A DNA stretch of 64,000 nucleotides from Branchiostoma floridae (GCF_000003815.2 NC_049986.1:8653487-8717486), one strand, 5' to 3'. Counted from the first letter of the stretch, positions 43,483 through 56,149 are shown. Numbers and translations: made by a program. The notes: generated by a model from the letters alone, not told the origin.

Positions 43483-44640
43483 TATAAGCAACCGGGGTGC
43501 CATCGTCGGTTACACTAGTACTCGTACTAGCCCCGCCAGTCACATATATTAACTAAGCTGAGATCCTACCTACTTGTAGGTACAGGGGTATAAGTCAAAC
43601 ATGGCATCGACATATATGCTTACACTACATTCGTGTATGGAAAGCATATAAGTCATTGTATGAATGAACGAACGAATGAATGATTGAAATTTATTGCTCG
43701 GCAATCGTACAATGCATTTCAAATCCTATTGAGCAGCAATAATGCGAGGAGAACCTTTTCTACATTTAGAGATACAAAATAATATCACCAACAGAATATG
43801 AGTGTTAGATATAACGTTGTATGTAAAAAGACGATGACTTTGTGTCTGTTTCGTTCATCCAAAGATTTTAGTTTAGTCAAGATTTTTTTCAAGTTGGGCG
43901 GTCAAGACTTCTATATCTGAGAGAGAAAGGGAAAATTAATTTGCTGGGATATCGTGTACACCTTTGTCAAAATACGCCCACACACGAGGGGGGCAAATAG
44001 GGTGATGATGACATCATGGTCATTTAGTACGAAGTGCGCATGTGCTTTCAACGATACAATCTATGAAACGTATGACTGTTTTCATGTCGGCGTCTGTTAT
44101 TCACCCCAAAGTTGGCAAAATATGGCAAAATCAATTAATGGTTCTATTTCGGACTAACGTAAACTCAAACCTTACATGATACCATCTATGTTATGTTGTT
44201 TGGACGTCTGTATTGTCGTCAGTAAAACACGGAAGGGTTAGAAAAGCACACTAAAGCAATAAATCTTCACTCCTTTCTGCGTTATCAACTGTTTTGGTTA
44301 TTGATTTTCATAGCCGGGATGGAAGACCAAAAGTTATTTTTCCCTCCATTGATGTGCCACCCAAGATTAAAAAACAGATACTCTACCGGACTGTAAATAC
44401 AGAGATCAAATGCAATATATGAAAAATATTACATACATCAGGCACCGCGTTTCTTACTTTCATTGTCTTATGCTCAGTGGAATGATGCGCGATGTTCTTT
44501 ATACCAATATTGTTGCTCTTTTTGTTGTGTTTCATACAAACGTGATATACGAAGCCGCAAAGCCACTCTGATCAAAGTTAGGCAATACAAACACATGACG
44601 TCGGCGTATGTGTCGGTTGCTGTTTACGGGCAATAGAGGA
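43483..44640. other. Intergenic stretch; possible retroelement tail at 43670-43760
   Basis: (GAAT)n-like sequence followed by ATTGAAATTTATTGCTCGGC could be the reversed 3' end of a LINE or SINE. No coding remnant confirms it. Otherwise nothing seen. Confidence 0.35.
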
Positions 44641-44649
44641 GTACGTGCA

Positions 44650-44850
44650 ATGGGACAGGCGCCTGCGCAAACCAGTTGGGCAGTTACCATTGTCACGAGT
44701 ACGGAAAAGTTGCGGCTGGCCAACACTGATTGGCAGAGAGGCGATCTCGTCATGCTCCAAAAATACGGACCAATGAGAGAAGCCCGGGTTTGAGGAGACA
44801 AAACGGTCCATACCTGACACGCTGGCCAATTTCGACGTCGTCTCCCGACG
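44650..44850 (+). promoter_or_regulatory. Promoter-like segment of the downstream signal-peptide gene
   Basis: Contains a CCAAT in reverse (CTGATTGGCAG, 44727), a forward CCAAT (ACCAATGAGAG, 44770), and GCGCCTGCGCAA (44660), close to an NRF-1-type site, with locally higher G+C. No TATA box at the expected place. The transcription start is not determinable. Confidence 0.4.
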
Positions 44851-44967
44851 ACTTCAGATCGTGTTCTGTGAGTTGTGAAGAGAATTGTTGGGGCGCCGCC
44901 GAGCTGACACTGGTTCAGATCACCGGCCCCATCCAAAGTTTCATCTACTTCCAAGACACCACCTACG
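44850..44967 (+). other. Probable 5'-UTR exon
   Basis: Ends at a strong donor, ACCTACG followed by GTAAGT at 44968. No in-frame ATG occurs in the open frame running into it. The next acceptor (TTCTCACAG ending 45178) precedes the exon with the start codon. The left boundary is a guess. Confidence 0.45.
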
Positions 44968-45191
44968 GTAAGTAACGTGCACATTTCCCCGGACTGGCGA
45001 TGTTTATATGGTCCGTTCCTTTGTCATTCTTGTTTTCTCAAATTTTATGTTTTAGCGATTATCTTATTTCTTGGTGTAGAACATTAGGTCTGACGAAAAC
45101 TTTTTGATATACATATTTCACATCTAATGTTGCACCATGTTATCAGTAAACGGTGGTTCCTTGTTTCTGTTCTCACAGCGACGTCAGAAGC

Positions 45192-45258
45192 ATGAAGTGG
45201 ACTGTGTTGGTCCTGGCTCTTGTGCTGTCCGCCTCGATCAGTGGGACAAATGCACAAG
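45192..45258 (+). CDS. Signal-peptide exon of a secreted protein (5' partial gene)
   Basis: In the exon 45179-45258 (acceptor TCTCACAG, donor GTAGGT at 45259) the first ATG opens a textbook signal peptide: MKWTVLVLALVLSASISG, then TNAQ. There is one Lys, a hydrophobic core of about 12 residues, and a likely cleavage after TNA. The exon ends after one base of the next codon (phase 1), the usual phase for joining an extracellular module. The sequence AGAAGC before ATG is acceptable context. The mature protein is unknown, because no plus-strand exon with a recognisable domain was found between here and the window end. The gene may extend beyond 64000. Confidence 0.75.
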
Positions 45259-46170
45259 GTAGGTGCTAATCCTCTAAATGCAAGTATTGCTTGACAGCAC
45301 AAAGTTGCTCTAACGAGCACATGTCTTTCTTTTGATAGCATATTTGATGAGACAAGACTTTTGTCAGGAAAAATTGGAGATTTTGATCAGCACAGGTAGC
45401 GACATATCCAGGTTTCATTGTCTGGAATAAAAAGAAAAAACTTGAGCGATACATTAAGTCTTCCAGTGCAGCTGAGCCTCCAAACGCGTCGCCAAGTGAA
45501 CCGCCTAGTAGGTTAGCGCAAGTCCCGTAACCAAGCCAGTCGCCCGGTCCAGAGAGCATACAAAGGGCCCAGTCAGGGAAACCGTCCGAGTCCAGGGACA
45601 GGGTGCATACATGGAGCAGGGCGATCCACCATGATCGTCGCCCTGAGAGCCACTAAGGACGCAACCCTGTAAAGCTAAGGGCACAACCCGCCGTACGTGC
45701 AAATACGTGCTGTCTACGTGCCAAAACGTGGGCAATCTTTTGGGATCCGTAAGTGGTAAGTACCGCCCACTTTCGAACTCAGCTCTGGTTCGAACTCGTA
45801 GGGAATCCGACGGATTTTGGAGCACGCAGACAAGCCGTAGAACTTTACGTGCAGGCAAAACGCCAGTACGGGCGACGCGCCTGCCCTGTACAGCCTGAAC
45901 GTTTTCAGAAATACGTGGCGGACGTGGCCTCCCTAAAAAAAAGTACGGCGGGTTGTGCCCCTAACTACCGACCAGCGGATAAACAAGTGATAATGTACAA
46001 TGTACCCAAGAACCGTCCGTCCAGAAAGAAGCAATGAGGCAGCAGAGAAATAGTCCAGAGAGCCACTCTGAAATTGGCCAGAAACCGGCCACAGCATCTC
46101 CAAGGAACAGGCCAGAGAGGAACCGGATAGGTACAGGATCTAGAAAGTCTCTCTGGATGGGGCAATATAA
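45259..46170. other. Intron start, no gene recognised
   Basis: Contains open frames of 90-120 codons with no domain. Its later part shares GGCCAG and GGAACC-type phrases with the minisatellite that follows. Confidence 0.5.
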
Positions 46171-46179
46171 CAGGGCACC

Positions 46180-47760
46180 TTAATTGGCCAGGGAGCCGTT
46201 TAAAAGGGAAGCCGCTCAGGAAGCCGCCCAGGGAGCCCGACAGGGATTGGTCAGGGACCCCCGAGAAACCGACCGTGGCATCGCTATGGAAGCCGACCAG
46301 GGAGCCACACAGGAATTGGTCAGGGACCCGCCGAGAAACCGACCGTGGCATCGCTCTGGAAGCCGGCCAGGGAACCCGACAGGGATTGATCAGGGACCAG
46401 CCGAGAAACCGACCGTGGCATCGCTCTGGAAGCCGCCCAGACAGCCCGACAGGGATTGGTCAGGGACCCGCCGAGAAACAGACCGTAGCATCGCTGTGGA
46501 AGCCGGCCAGGGAGCCACACAGGAATTGGTCAGGGACCAGCCGAGAAACCGACCGTGGCATCGCTCTGGAAGCCGACCAGGGAGCCCGGCAGGGGTTGGT
46601 CAGGGACCCCCGAGAAACCGACCGTGGCATCGCTCTGGAAGCTGCCCAGGGAGCCCGACAGGGATTGGTCAGGGACCCCCGAGAAACCGACCGTGGTATC
46701 GCTCTGGAAGCCGGCCAGGGAGCCCGACAGGGATTGGTCAGGGACCAGCCGAGAAACCGACCGTGGCATCGCTCTGGAAGCCGGCCAGGGAGCCCGACAG
46801 GGATAGGTCAGGGACCAGCCGAGAAACCGACCTGACCATCGCTGTGGAAGCCGGCCAGGGAGCCACACAGGAATTGGTCAGGGACCCGCCGAGAAACCGA
46901 TCGTGGCATCTTGTTGGAACCCGCCCAGGGAGCCCGATAGGGATTTGTCAGAAAGCCGCCCAGAAACCGACCGTGCCATTGCCCTGGAAGCAGCCCAGGG
47001 AGCCCGACAAGGATTGGTTAGGGACCCCCGAGAGACCGACCTAGGCATCGCCCAGAAATCGCCCAGGAGCCCGACAGGGCTTGGTCAGAAAGCCACCAAG
47101 AAACCGACCATGCCATTGCCCTGGAAGCCGCCCAGGGGGCCCGACCGTGCCACTGCTCAGAAGCCGCCCAGGAATCGCCTAGTAGCCCGATAGGGGTTGA
47201 TCAGGGACCCGCCGAGAAACCAACCGTGGCATCGCCCTGGAAGCCGCCCAGGGGGGCCGACAGGGCTTGGTCAGAAAGTCACCCAGAAACCGACCGTGCC
47301 ACTGCTTGTAAGCCGCCCAGGAATCGCACAGGGCCTAGGGAGCCACACACTGACACAGGGATCGGCCATCGAGCCGCCCGGGATTAGACTAGGGATTCTC
47401 CCAGAATTTAGCCAGAAAAGGGACCCAACCAGAAATCGACCGTGACATCGCGGAAAAATCACCCAGGACCGCCCAAGAATCAATCAGAGGGCCCAATAGG
47501 AATTGGCCAGACTGTCGCCGTTTTCCGAGCGGTACGTCGCTCCAGAACCGGCCAGGGAACCGCCGGGGAAACGATCAGGGATCAACCCGTCTAGGGATCC
47601 GCCCAAGAATCAACAATTGCAAGAGGCCCCCCTGGTATTGGCCAGGCTATCGCTGCCCAGGTATCCGAGCGATGCGTCGCTCGGGAACCGGCCAGGGAAA
47701 CGCCGGGAAATCGATCAGGGATCCACCCGTCTAGGGAACCGCCCAGGAATTCACCGACGC
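46180..47760. repeat. 70-bp minisatellite, degenerating to the right
   Basis: The phrase CCGAGAAACCGACCGTGGCA recurs at 46262, 46331, 46401, 46471 (one change), 46541, 46610, 46679, 46749 and 46819, with spacing of 69-70 bases. Units contain GGGAGCCCGACAGGGATTGG. From about 47040 the units are increasingly diverged. The period is not a multiple of three, so each frame cycles through all three readings. Frames of up to 286 codons therefore reflect lack of stops in the unit, not a gene. Confidence 0.93.
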
Positions 47761-47769
47761 CCCTAGAAG

Positions 47770-48446
47770 TTGCATTGCCGCTCTTTTTCATGTACGTACC
47801 TCTTTACGTACGTACCTTATCGGTGAGTAACTGTCACAGCTACATGTTTCCTGGCTTCCTATGCTCCACAAGGAAATGAGATAAATCCCCGTTCCATTTC
47901 AAGACGACAAAGAACCATTTTGGAGATAAGCAAACTCAACCTGTGCTTCTGTGAGCCAACAGTTTGTAATACAATGGGCGGAATTTCCCATGTCTCATGC
48001 ACCTAACCAATGATCCGTTCTCAAGCCAACTCAAGGGCACAGAGGTATAACGACAGCAACTCAAATGCTAGCAGAAAAGGATTTGGTCGTATGTACTGAA
48101 CAGCACATTTCAGAGAGAAATATGGATACTGGCTCTTGTTTACCAAAAATATAAAAAGGTTGACAGGTTAAGCGAGCCGGATACGAAGTACTACATAGAG
48201 CCAGCATGTCACAACAAAACAACAAACTTTTTTTTTTATGTCTAAAGCAACTGAACATCTCGGTCCTATCTTTTACAACACCCAACACATAATCTGAAAA
48301 GTCTATATGCCAGAATAATTTTTGGCTCTTGTTTATATAAAAATACTTTTTCATAGATATAGCAGTGATGCCATAAGTTAGATACAACCCTCACTTGAAG
48401 CCTGCTCTACACGGCAGTTTTTTCCATCCGATGATATTGATATGAT
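47770..48446. other. Intron stretch without recognisable features
   Basis: AT-rich, no gene or element protein seen. Confidence 0.5.
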
Positions 48447-48960
48447 ATAATAATAACAACTTTATTGCACAACAATTGTACGAGGTACAAAGTATGGCAT
48501 CTACATAACTACAGTTCTATAGCTTAACTAACTAATACAGGAGTTGTAGTATGGGATAAGTTTCTTAAATCATTGGACGCTTTTACAATTATTTGAGGAA
48601 TCTCTAATGTCTACCTTCTTTGATATATTTTCCTGTATCTGCCATGTAGGGATTGTCACATGTCATAATGTATTTGAATTTGCACTTAAGGTCCATTTTG
48701 ATAAATCCTTGTGTATAAAATGACAACCTTCTGTATAGAGAATTGCGTATATCAGAATATTTGGGACATACAACCATAAAGTGATATTCGTCTTCAATTA
48801 GCTCTGGACAGAATGGACAAACCCCTCTGGTCGACAGGGATTTTTTTGAATCTCCCGGTTTCTATATTTAATTTGTGACAGCCGATTCTGAGTGATATGG
48901 CTGTTTGCTTACTGTGTTGTTACGTAGTTGACGAATGTGATGAGAGTTGAACACGAAAAT
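48447..48960 (-). mobile_element. LINE 3' end with CCHC-like C-terminal motif
   Basis: The minus strand gives LRIGCHKLNIETGRFKKIP, then after a one-base frameshift near 48831 VCPFCPELIEDEYHFMVVCP, KYSDIRNSLYRRL, and a stop at about 48606. The C-x-x-C...H...C arrangement is the common C-terminal motif of several LINE clades. The 3' tail contains GTTGTGCAATAAAGTTGTTA and ends in TAA/ATT repeats at 48447. It is 5' truncated. Confidence 0.85.
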
Positions 48961-49289
48961 GTTCCTGTGAAACCAGTGCAGATCTGTTCATACAACACTT
49001 CTGTGATTGGCGACTTTGTAACACACCATCTTTGCGACGCAACAACAGCTTTCTACATTATGCTGCATACATACATTATCGACCTGAGGTAGGGACCGGG
49101 TTAGTGCATTTTTCTCCCCATAGAGCCCTGTCTTACATTGCTAACTTCCGAACAGATTCTCTAGTTAAAGTGTCCGTATAAGTCAAACCTCTGCAATGTA
49201 TCCGACCATTCGGTTTCCATAGGAGAATAGACGGAACTATTTCCTGTTTGGTTCGACAAAAATTTCCGCAAATTTTACCCTTTGTTCAG

Positions 49290-49320
49290 CAAGGACGTTA
49301 TATCTGATATAACGTCCTTG
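49290..49320. repeat. CAAGGACGTTAT palindrome
   Basis: A perfect 31-base hairpin: CAAGGACGTTATATC mirrored by GATATAACGTCCTTG around a single central base. Same family as the hairpins at 21711-24055. It marks the border of the next LINE. Confidence 0.8.
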
Positions 49321-51780
49321 TGTTCAGTCAGCGTCTGAGATCCGTGCATCTGAGATTTCTATAAATTGTTTTAAGAGTAGTATGTTGAGTCCAAGATATA
49401 TTCTGTGCTCTGCCAAGTAACTTTGTGTAAGTCTCATCTGATCTGTTTTCAAGTTGGCAAGTAAGTTTCCAGGTTTCTGCGTCATACCGCAAATAGATCC
49501 CACTAGGGAAATGAACACTTGGACCTTCTGTTTGTTGGGGATTTCGGATTCTGTCCAATTTGTAGCTTGTTTCCCATGCTAGGGCTTTCCTAGTTTTAAA
49601 AGATAAAGTCCTTTACAGGACACATGATGTAGGAGCCAGGGTAGATCTACCCTTTGAATAGATTCCGCAGAGAAGGATCTGAGTTCTAGTGGCCCAGTGA
49701 TGTTACTGATGAACTTTGTCTTGGATTCATTGTAGTAGAGCCCTGCTAGACATGCAGATTCTTCGAGAGATGGAAGCAAGGTTTTTGCATTTGTTAGTTG
49801 TTCAGGGCAAAATCATCTGCAAAGTCAAAATCAGTGAGATATTGGGCAGGATATCTTCGACTCCTTTGTGTTTTGAATTCTATACTTTTGTTTACAATAT
49901 CTAGAGTCTTAGTACAATGATGAATAAATAAAGTGATAAGGTATCAACCTAAAGAACTCCAGTAACTATCTCAAATGAACAGTCTTGCCATCAGGAGTGA
50001 TCACAGGGTTTGTAGTATTTCTTTACAGAACCCTAATTGCACCTATGAAACATTGTGCTAGAATACTGTGTACTCTGCTAGAATACCAAAAATTACATAT
50101 CTGTCAATAGAATCGAATGCTTTACGAAAATCAACGATTAGCAACACAAAAACCTTGTTACATCTCTTCAATAATACGACGTATTGCAAGTATCTGTGAA
50201 ATAGCTGACCTTCCTTTTTTAAATCCATTTTGATTCCTCCTAAGAACGGGATCACAGAAGTAAGAGTTTGTTATACACCTTTGCAGCAATAGGGGTCGGA
50301 GTAATTCCTCTATATGGTCCTATATAGTAGGAGGCAGATGTTATAGGTCACGTTTTTTAGGCATTAGCACAATTCCTCCTTTAAGCCAAGATGATGGAGG
50401 TCTGTGTGTCATAAAGTTTGGTTGCGCAAGTGAAACAAAAGGTAATAGAAAACAGGGTCTTTACAGATGTTGGTCGGTATATTATCCAGTCCTTGAGACG
50501 CATTGGCGGATAGAGATTTCAGAACTTTTTCGAGTTCACTTGGTCGTGGGGTAAAACCACCTGTTCAGATGTTCTTCCACGACAGGTACCACCTTGAGTT
50601 GTCGGTCAGATAGAGTTCTTGTAGCTGAACCTAGGAGGGACTTAAAGTGTGAACCAGTTGACTTTCCTCTTGTCTGGAGATCCCCCTTTCAGCTTGAGTG
50701 TTTGTTTGGATTTTCGGCCGTCTAGTTCGTCGATAGTTTTCCAAGACGCATCGCGTTGTTTTGTGTCATGTAGATGGGCAATGCCATTAATTTTCCCTTG
50801 GATGAATTCTGCTTTGGCACTTACATATGCTTCATCCAAGTGTCTTTGGGCTTTTATCTGGTACCGTTTTGGCTTTTAAAGATGTTCTGGAAGCTCTATT
50901 CTCGTACGATTGTTGTCCTTTGAACACTTCTTTTCGTGCTTTGTTGACAAGAGTGTGAGAACTCGATGGTGGAGACTTAGATTTTTTTCTTAGGTAGTGT
51001 ATAGAAATTAATTTCTTCCGTTGCCTCAATCAAGTTGTTGTACGTTGTTTTAATGTCATCAGAAGATGACCTAAGGCTGAGGCTGGTTATACAGGATACA
51101 ATTCGATGGAAAGATCCTACATTGGGGAATGATGAGAAAGCCCGACAATCTCTGATACTGTTCCTCCATTTTTACGGGTCATAATGTAGTCGATTTGTGA
51201 GCGGTGCCCCGCAAGATGTTGATGTGTCCATAGTTTGTTTAGAGGTTTCATAAATTTGGTATTGCATATTATCAAACTGAATTCCTGGGCAACGCTAAAC
51301 GTCAAGCATGTTGTGTCCATTTCTCTTTTGTTATATGTCAAGACTGAATCTTTTCTTCCTATCTGGCCGTTAAATCTCCAGCTATAACAAAGAAGCCGTG
51401 TGTAGGAACATTTTCAGTAGTTGTTTTGAGATCATTGTAATTGTAAAAGTTATTCGCATTACTCTCTTCGCTGCAGTTTGTAGGACTGTAAGTTGTAATG
51501 ACTGTTTTCCTCGAGTTTCCTTCAAATCCTGCCGTCAGTATCCATTCCCTTACCCTGAGCAGCTTGTCTGACGTTCTCGGAGTGAAACTCCAACTCCTCC
51601 AATGATGGATCGTTGCCGAGGCTGTTACCAGGAAATAGTTGTCAATACACGTGTGCTTAATCTCATTTCGTGGGTGAAAAATTCTATGTTCTTGTACACA
51701 AATAAGATCAATGTTATATTTGGCGGAGTAGTTGACAAGTTCCCGTTGCTCTTGCAATGGTTCTGACATCAAAATTACTG
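49321..51780 (-). mobile_element. RTE-like LINE remnant (endonuclease and reverse transcriptase)
   Basis: In order on the minus strand: an apurinic-type endonuclease (51772-51117) with IDLICVQEHR, FFVIAGDLTAR and LWTHQHLAGHRSQIDYIM; reverse transcriptase pieces with LLIVDFRKAFDSIDRY (about 50110) and GLYYNESKTKFI (about 49740); and a C-terminal part with YDAETWKLTCQLENRSDETY and NISWTQHTT (49558-49328). The C-terminal pattern (ETW.LT..LE...D..YT.LL...NISW) fits RTE-type elements. The pieces are in different frames with stops, so it is inactive, but nearly full length. Confidence 0.82.
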
Positions 51781-52539
51781 TATACTGTAGGAGTCTTGCA
51801 TTTCAGAGTTAACCTTCTCATCTTGAGCTTGTGATCCTCCAATGGTGGGATTAGATAGTGTTCGATTGTTCAGTTTGCTGGTGAAAGGGCTCTTGGGTGA
51901 TCAGCACTTCGAGTCTGGTCCTTTTGATAGCTGAATACAGGCGCTGCTCGCTAGACCCGCATCCTTGTTTTCTTCAGGAGTATTTTAACGCATTCTCCTC
52001 GTTGAGGTATCTTGGATTGGTCACATGCTGCGTCCCGATCACCCACGCTGAGAAATTAACGTACTTCACCTTCTTTTAACACTATAGTTGCGCAAACACC
52101 TGCTAACTAGAGAGGTCAGAGGTCACGCGCCCAAGATGGAGCCGATCCTGGGAGCTCGCTAGACTTGGATAAGTAACCCACCTCAATCCTATGCCCGGGA
52201 GGCCCATGGTGGCCCATACTTGTGTCACACATTGTTTAGAAAGGGTTCACCGTACTCTTTGAGTTTTATTTTTTGTTCGTTTTGAAGAAAAGTTTGTTTT
52301 CTACCACAGTAGATCACAGTACTGTTGAAAACGAAGCGTAACCCCCCTCCCACCCCAGTGGTGCCTGTTTCATACTCGCTGCTGTTTGTTTTGATATTAT
52401 TATTTTCCAGACTTTTTCATTTGTTGATGAATTATTTCACGTAACCTCAAGTAAAAGACGCCTACAATCGGGTGTTTGAACCGCCCGTAGTGAAGAAGTC
52501 GAAGTACGTGACTTTCTCTATATCTGATATACTGAACAG
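51781..52539. other. Sequence between LINE remnants
   Basis: May include 5' untranslated sequence of the RTE-like LINE. No gene seen. Confidence 0.4.
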
Positions 52540-53180
52540 CTTGTCACACCTATAACATCTGCACATCTCAGATCTGCAAAAAAGTGTTCTTTTAACTATC
52601 CAGTGAAGATGCCCTAATCTTTAATGATAATAAATTCCACTCTACGATAGTTCTGGGAAAATACGAATTTTTGAACTCATCAATCATAGGTTGGTAACTC
52701 TAATACTGGCATGACAGACTAATTTTGCATGACCTGGTATTAGATGCTTTGTCAGTTGTTTTGTCCGCCAGTTTATAGGTCATCTTGTACATAATGCAAA
52801 GTCTGGACATTTTCCTTCTGTCTTCAAGTAGCATCCACTGTAAATCTGCTTTCATTTTGGTAACACTAGCATTCTTGTTGTAGTCGTTCGTACGTGTAGA
52901 ATCTAGCGTCTTGTTTATGCATCCATTCTGATTTATCTTTTTCTATGTATGTGGGTCCTATACTGTTGCGGCATATTCAATGTTTGGTCTTAACGGTAAC
53001 TTGTGTGCAAGTAACTGTTCCCTGAATGGGCATGTCCACCAGTTGCGCTTGATCACTCCCAATGGCTGTTTAGCGTTATAGTCAACATGCTCACCCCACT
53101 TCAGCCCAGTTGTTAATATAACAGGTATGGTCGGAGTTTGGCCAGAGAACTGGTTATATTTTTGGTTCATAGTAAAATCA
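52540..53180 (-). mobile_element. LINE remnant, reverse transcriptase C-terminus
   Basis: The minus strand gives LKWGEHVDYNAKQPLGVIKR, LRPNIEYAATV and further down RRKMSRLCIMYKMTYKL, the usual end of CR1/L2/Jockey-type ORF2. The 3' part (AATTCCACTCTACGATAGTT, CATCAATCATAGGTTGG) is shared with 54210-54290, so this is a second copy of the same family. Confidence 0.8.
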
Positions 53181-54129
53181 TTTTTTATTCGGAGAAAAAA
53201 AAGTTACATGTATCCCAGGTCACGTGGGTCATTACTAACCGAACATGCAGGAGGCATTGACAGAGTGATACGGGACGTATATCAGAAATGATATTACACA
53301 GATAAGTTCTCAATGACCTTAAAATCATTATACTGCGCAGTCGCCTCAATTCACTCACTCACACTCACACAACGTCTCAATTATATGAAAGAAATCAGAA
53401 CATTTTTACAGTCTTGTCTTTCAGTTATCAAAATCCTCCTCATCCTAGTTATTAAAATCAGTAGAGGATAATTCGCCCGAGCTTGAAGAGAGAGAGAGAG
53501 AGAGAGAGCATCTCGTGATGCAAGTTTCCTTGGAAGAGCTAGAGGGTTTCTACTATAGCATGTCTGCTTTCCAGTGCGGCTCATGTCGTCATGACGACCG
53601 TTCCATATACTGTATAAAGGCGACAGCATTGCTCCACGGCTAATGCGCCCTCTATGTTGGTTTTGTCTTAATTATATTATACAGTGTCTGAGTCTATTCT
53701 GGTTGTCTGGGGTGATGAGTCCCCCTGACCCTATCTCGAAACAAGTGATGAGAATGTCTTAATTGCCTGCAGTTCTCAAGTCTGACGCTAGTATTTTTAT
53801 TGACCTTTCGGTTGTGACTGGCTTTAATTTTCTGTTCAAAAAGGTACAGTTGTTTCTTGTACATGGATAGTGTTTTCTCTAGGCAGTTATATGAGTGAGC
53901 CAGGCTTCTGTGCTTTTGGTATTGTTTAGTAAGGAATGGTGCCTCCACTAGTTGTATAGTTACCCTTGTAAGTTTGCGCAGACATGGGCGTTTGTCTGCA
54001 GGAAATTAACTTGCTCCTGAATGGTGTCCGCTATCTGTATCTGTACCTATATCTCCGGTACAACTGCCCTTCGGCGTAAAACACAAGCTTCGCACGCGGC
54101 GCGGCAGCAGCTGGTTATATATATTACTC
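53181..54129. other. Sequence between LINE remnants, with a short (GA)n at 53490-53510
   Basis: No gene recognised. Confidence 0.4.
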
Positions 54130-55990
54130 TGAACGACCCGTCACACGAAACTTTTGTACCACTATCTGCAAGCGTTCTTTAAAACTATCTAGAGAAGATG
54201 TCCTTACTGTGCTTGGTGATAACAAATTCCACTCTACGATAGTTCTGGGAAAGTACGAGTTTTCGAACACATCAATCATAGGTTGGCAATTGTAGTACTT
54301 TAAGGCATGACTGTTTCTTGTTATTGTTTTGAGCTGGTATTTGATACTTATCAGTCGGTACGTCCATCAGTTTATCGGTCATTTTGTACATCATGCAGAG
54401 TCTGGAGATTTTCCTTCTGTCTATAAGTGGCATCTGCTGCATTTCTGTTTTCATTTTGGTAACACTAGCATTCCTGTTGTAGGTGTTTGTACAGAATCTG
54501 GCAGTTTGGTTCTGTACCCTTTCCAGTTAAGCTTTGTCCTTCTTTGTATACGGATCCCATACTGTTGCAGCGTATTCAGGTCAGACATCGAAGGTAGGGC
54601 TGCCCATTGACAAGCATGTTGAAATACACTGAATGAAGGCTTCAAAAAAGTACTAACCCATACTTCAATCTTAAAAATTCTTCTCCACCAGAAAGTCACT
54701 TGGGTCTAGTTTATAACCATTCAAAGAAAACAGAGGGTTGTTCTGCTCATTCTCCGAGAAAAGCTCGCTCTATGAAAGAAACCTCACCTCTGACCCCTTT
54801 TCCCTCCTGATACAACCAGTAGCACCCTATAACTAAAACCTGTCCTTACACCAGCTGAACTGCTGAACTGAACAAATTTTGACCCAAACAGGAAAGCTTA
54901 GACCCTACATGTCTCTTCTAACTCAAAAAGTCTCCAGATTGGGCAAACATTTTCAAGGAAAAGAAGGATTTTCAAGGATTTTAAGTCACACCCAAATCGT
55001 TTTTTTTGCCCTCTACCGCGCAACGCAACTCTGACGTCAGCCCTTCAAGGTTAGCTAGGTCTTACCAGTGATGCGTACGCAAGTGATTTTATCCTGGCTG
55101 TGCATTCCTACAAGTTGCGTTTGATCACTCTCAATGTCTATTTAGCCTTAGTTGTTATTTTGTTAACATGGAGACCCCACTTCAGCCAATTTGTTAATCT
55201 GTATGGGTGTTTTTTTGTGGTTACTTATGTCTGACTACAGAACTGGGGCAAATTTGGTGTTCGTTTGTACGTTATGTGCATGATATAGCACTTATCAGGA
55301 TTGAACTGCATAAGCCATTTCCTTTGCCATTCTTCCAGGGTGTTCAGATCTTTCTGAAGAAGTTGTGAATCATCAATATTCTTTGTAGATACCCCAGTCT
55401 ATATATAACAGGCAATCATCGGCGAATAACCTCACACTTGAATCGAGCTGGTCTGGCAAGTCGTTTATCTACAAGAGGAGAGCAATGGTCCCAGGATAGT
55501 TCCTTGCGGAACTCCTGACGCTACTTTAACTGGAGCTGAGTTTACCACTACTGCTTGCTCTCTTTTCGTCAGGAAAGCCTTCAACCGGTTTAGTGTAGTA
55601 CCTTGAATTCCACAGTACTCCAGTTTTGATATGAGTCTGCTATGTGGGACTTTGTCAAATGCTTTATGTGAAATTGCTAGATCCACCTGTATTTTATTGT
55701 TCAGTGCCCCAGCTATGTCGTGAACTGTTAAAATAAGCTGTGTATCTGTGGATCGCTTTGCTCTGAAACCATGCTGGTAACCCGCTGGTATATTGTGGTC
55801 TTTTAAGTTTTTGATGATAGGGCTATGGATAGTGTGTTCCAGTAGTTTAGAGTAGAAGAAAATACAGGTGAGGGAAACAGGTCTGTTGTTACTGGGGGCC
55901 GCTCTATCCCCCTTTTTGAAAATGTGTTTTAGTACGGAATTATGCCAGAATGTACATATCATTGGTGAAGGGAGACGCCACAATGATTAA
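54130..55990 (-). mobile_element. LINE remnant, CR1/Jockey-like reverse transcriptase
   Basis: A 172-codon minus-strand frame (55983-55465) shows KHIFKKGDRAAPSNNRPVSL, YQHGFRAKRSTDTQLI and SGVPQGTILGPLL, reverse transcriptase motifs in order. The Asp of the usual D-x-x-KAFD is changed (VDLAISHKAFDKVPH). Further down, 54600-54240 encodes YAATVWDPYTKKDKA, then a stop, LERVQNQTARFC and RRKISRLCMMYKMTDKLMDV. About 350 bases near 54700-55060 do not fit and may be an insertion. Inactive. Confidence 0.87.
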
Positions 55991-56149
55991 GAACGTGGTG
56001 AATTGTTTCTCTGTTACCACACAGTTACCACATTGTCATCGGTACGCTTGCCCCAAGTGGCTAGATTACAGAATGTCGGTAGAACGTCTATCGATGCGCG
56101 TACCGCTAAGCTCAGGATACATTTTGGAAGGTTAGTCATCACTGACCTC

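Noticed and set aside
46184-47044. 286-codon frame as a repetitive protein gene
   Set aside because: The 70-bp period rotates the reading frame, and overlapping long frames exist in other frames and on the other strand; typical of a GC-rich minisatellite without stops.
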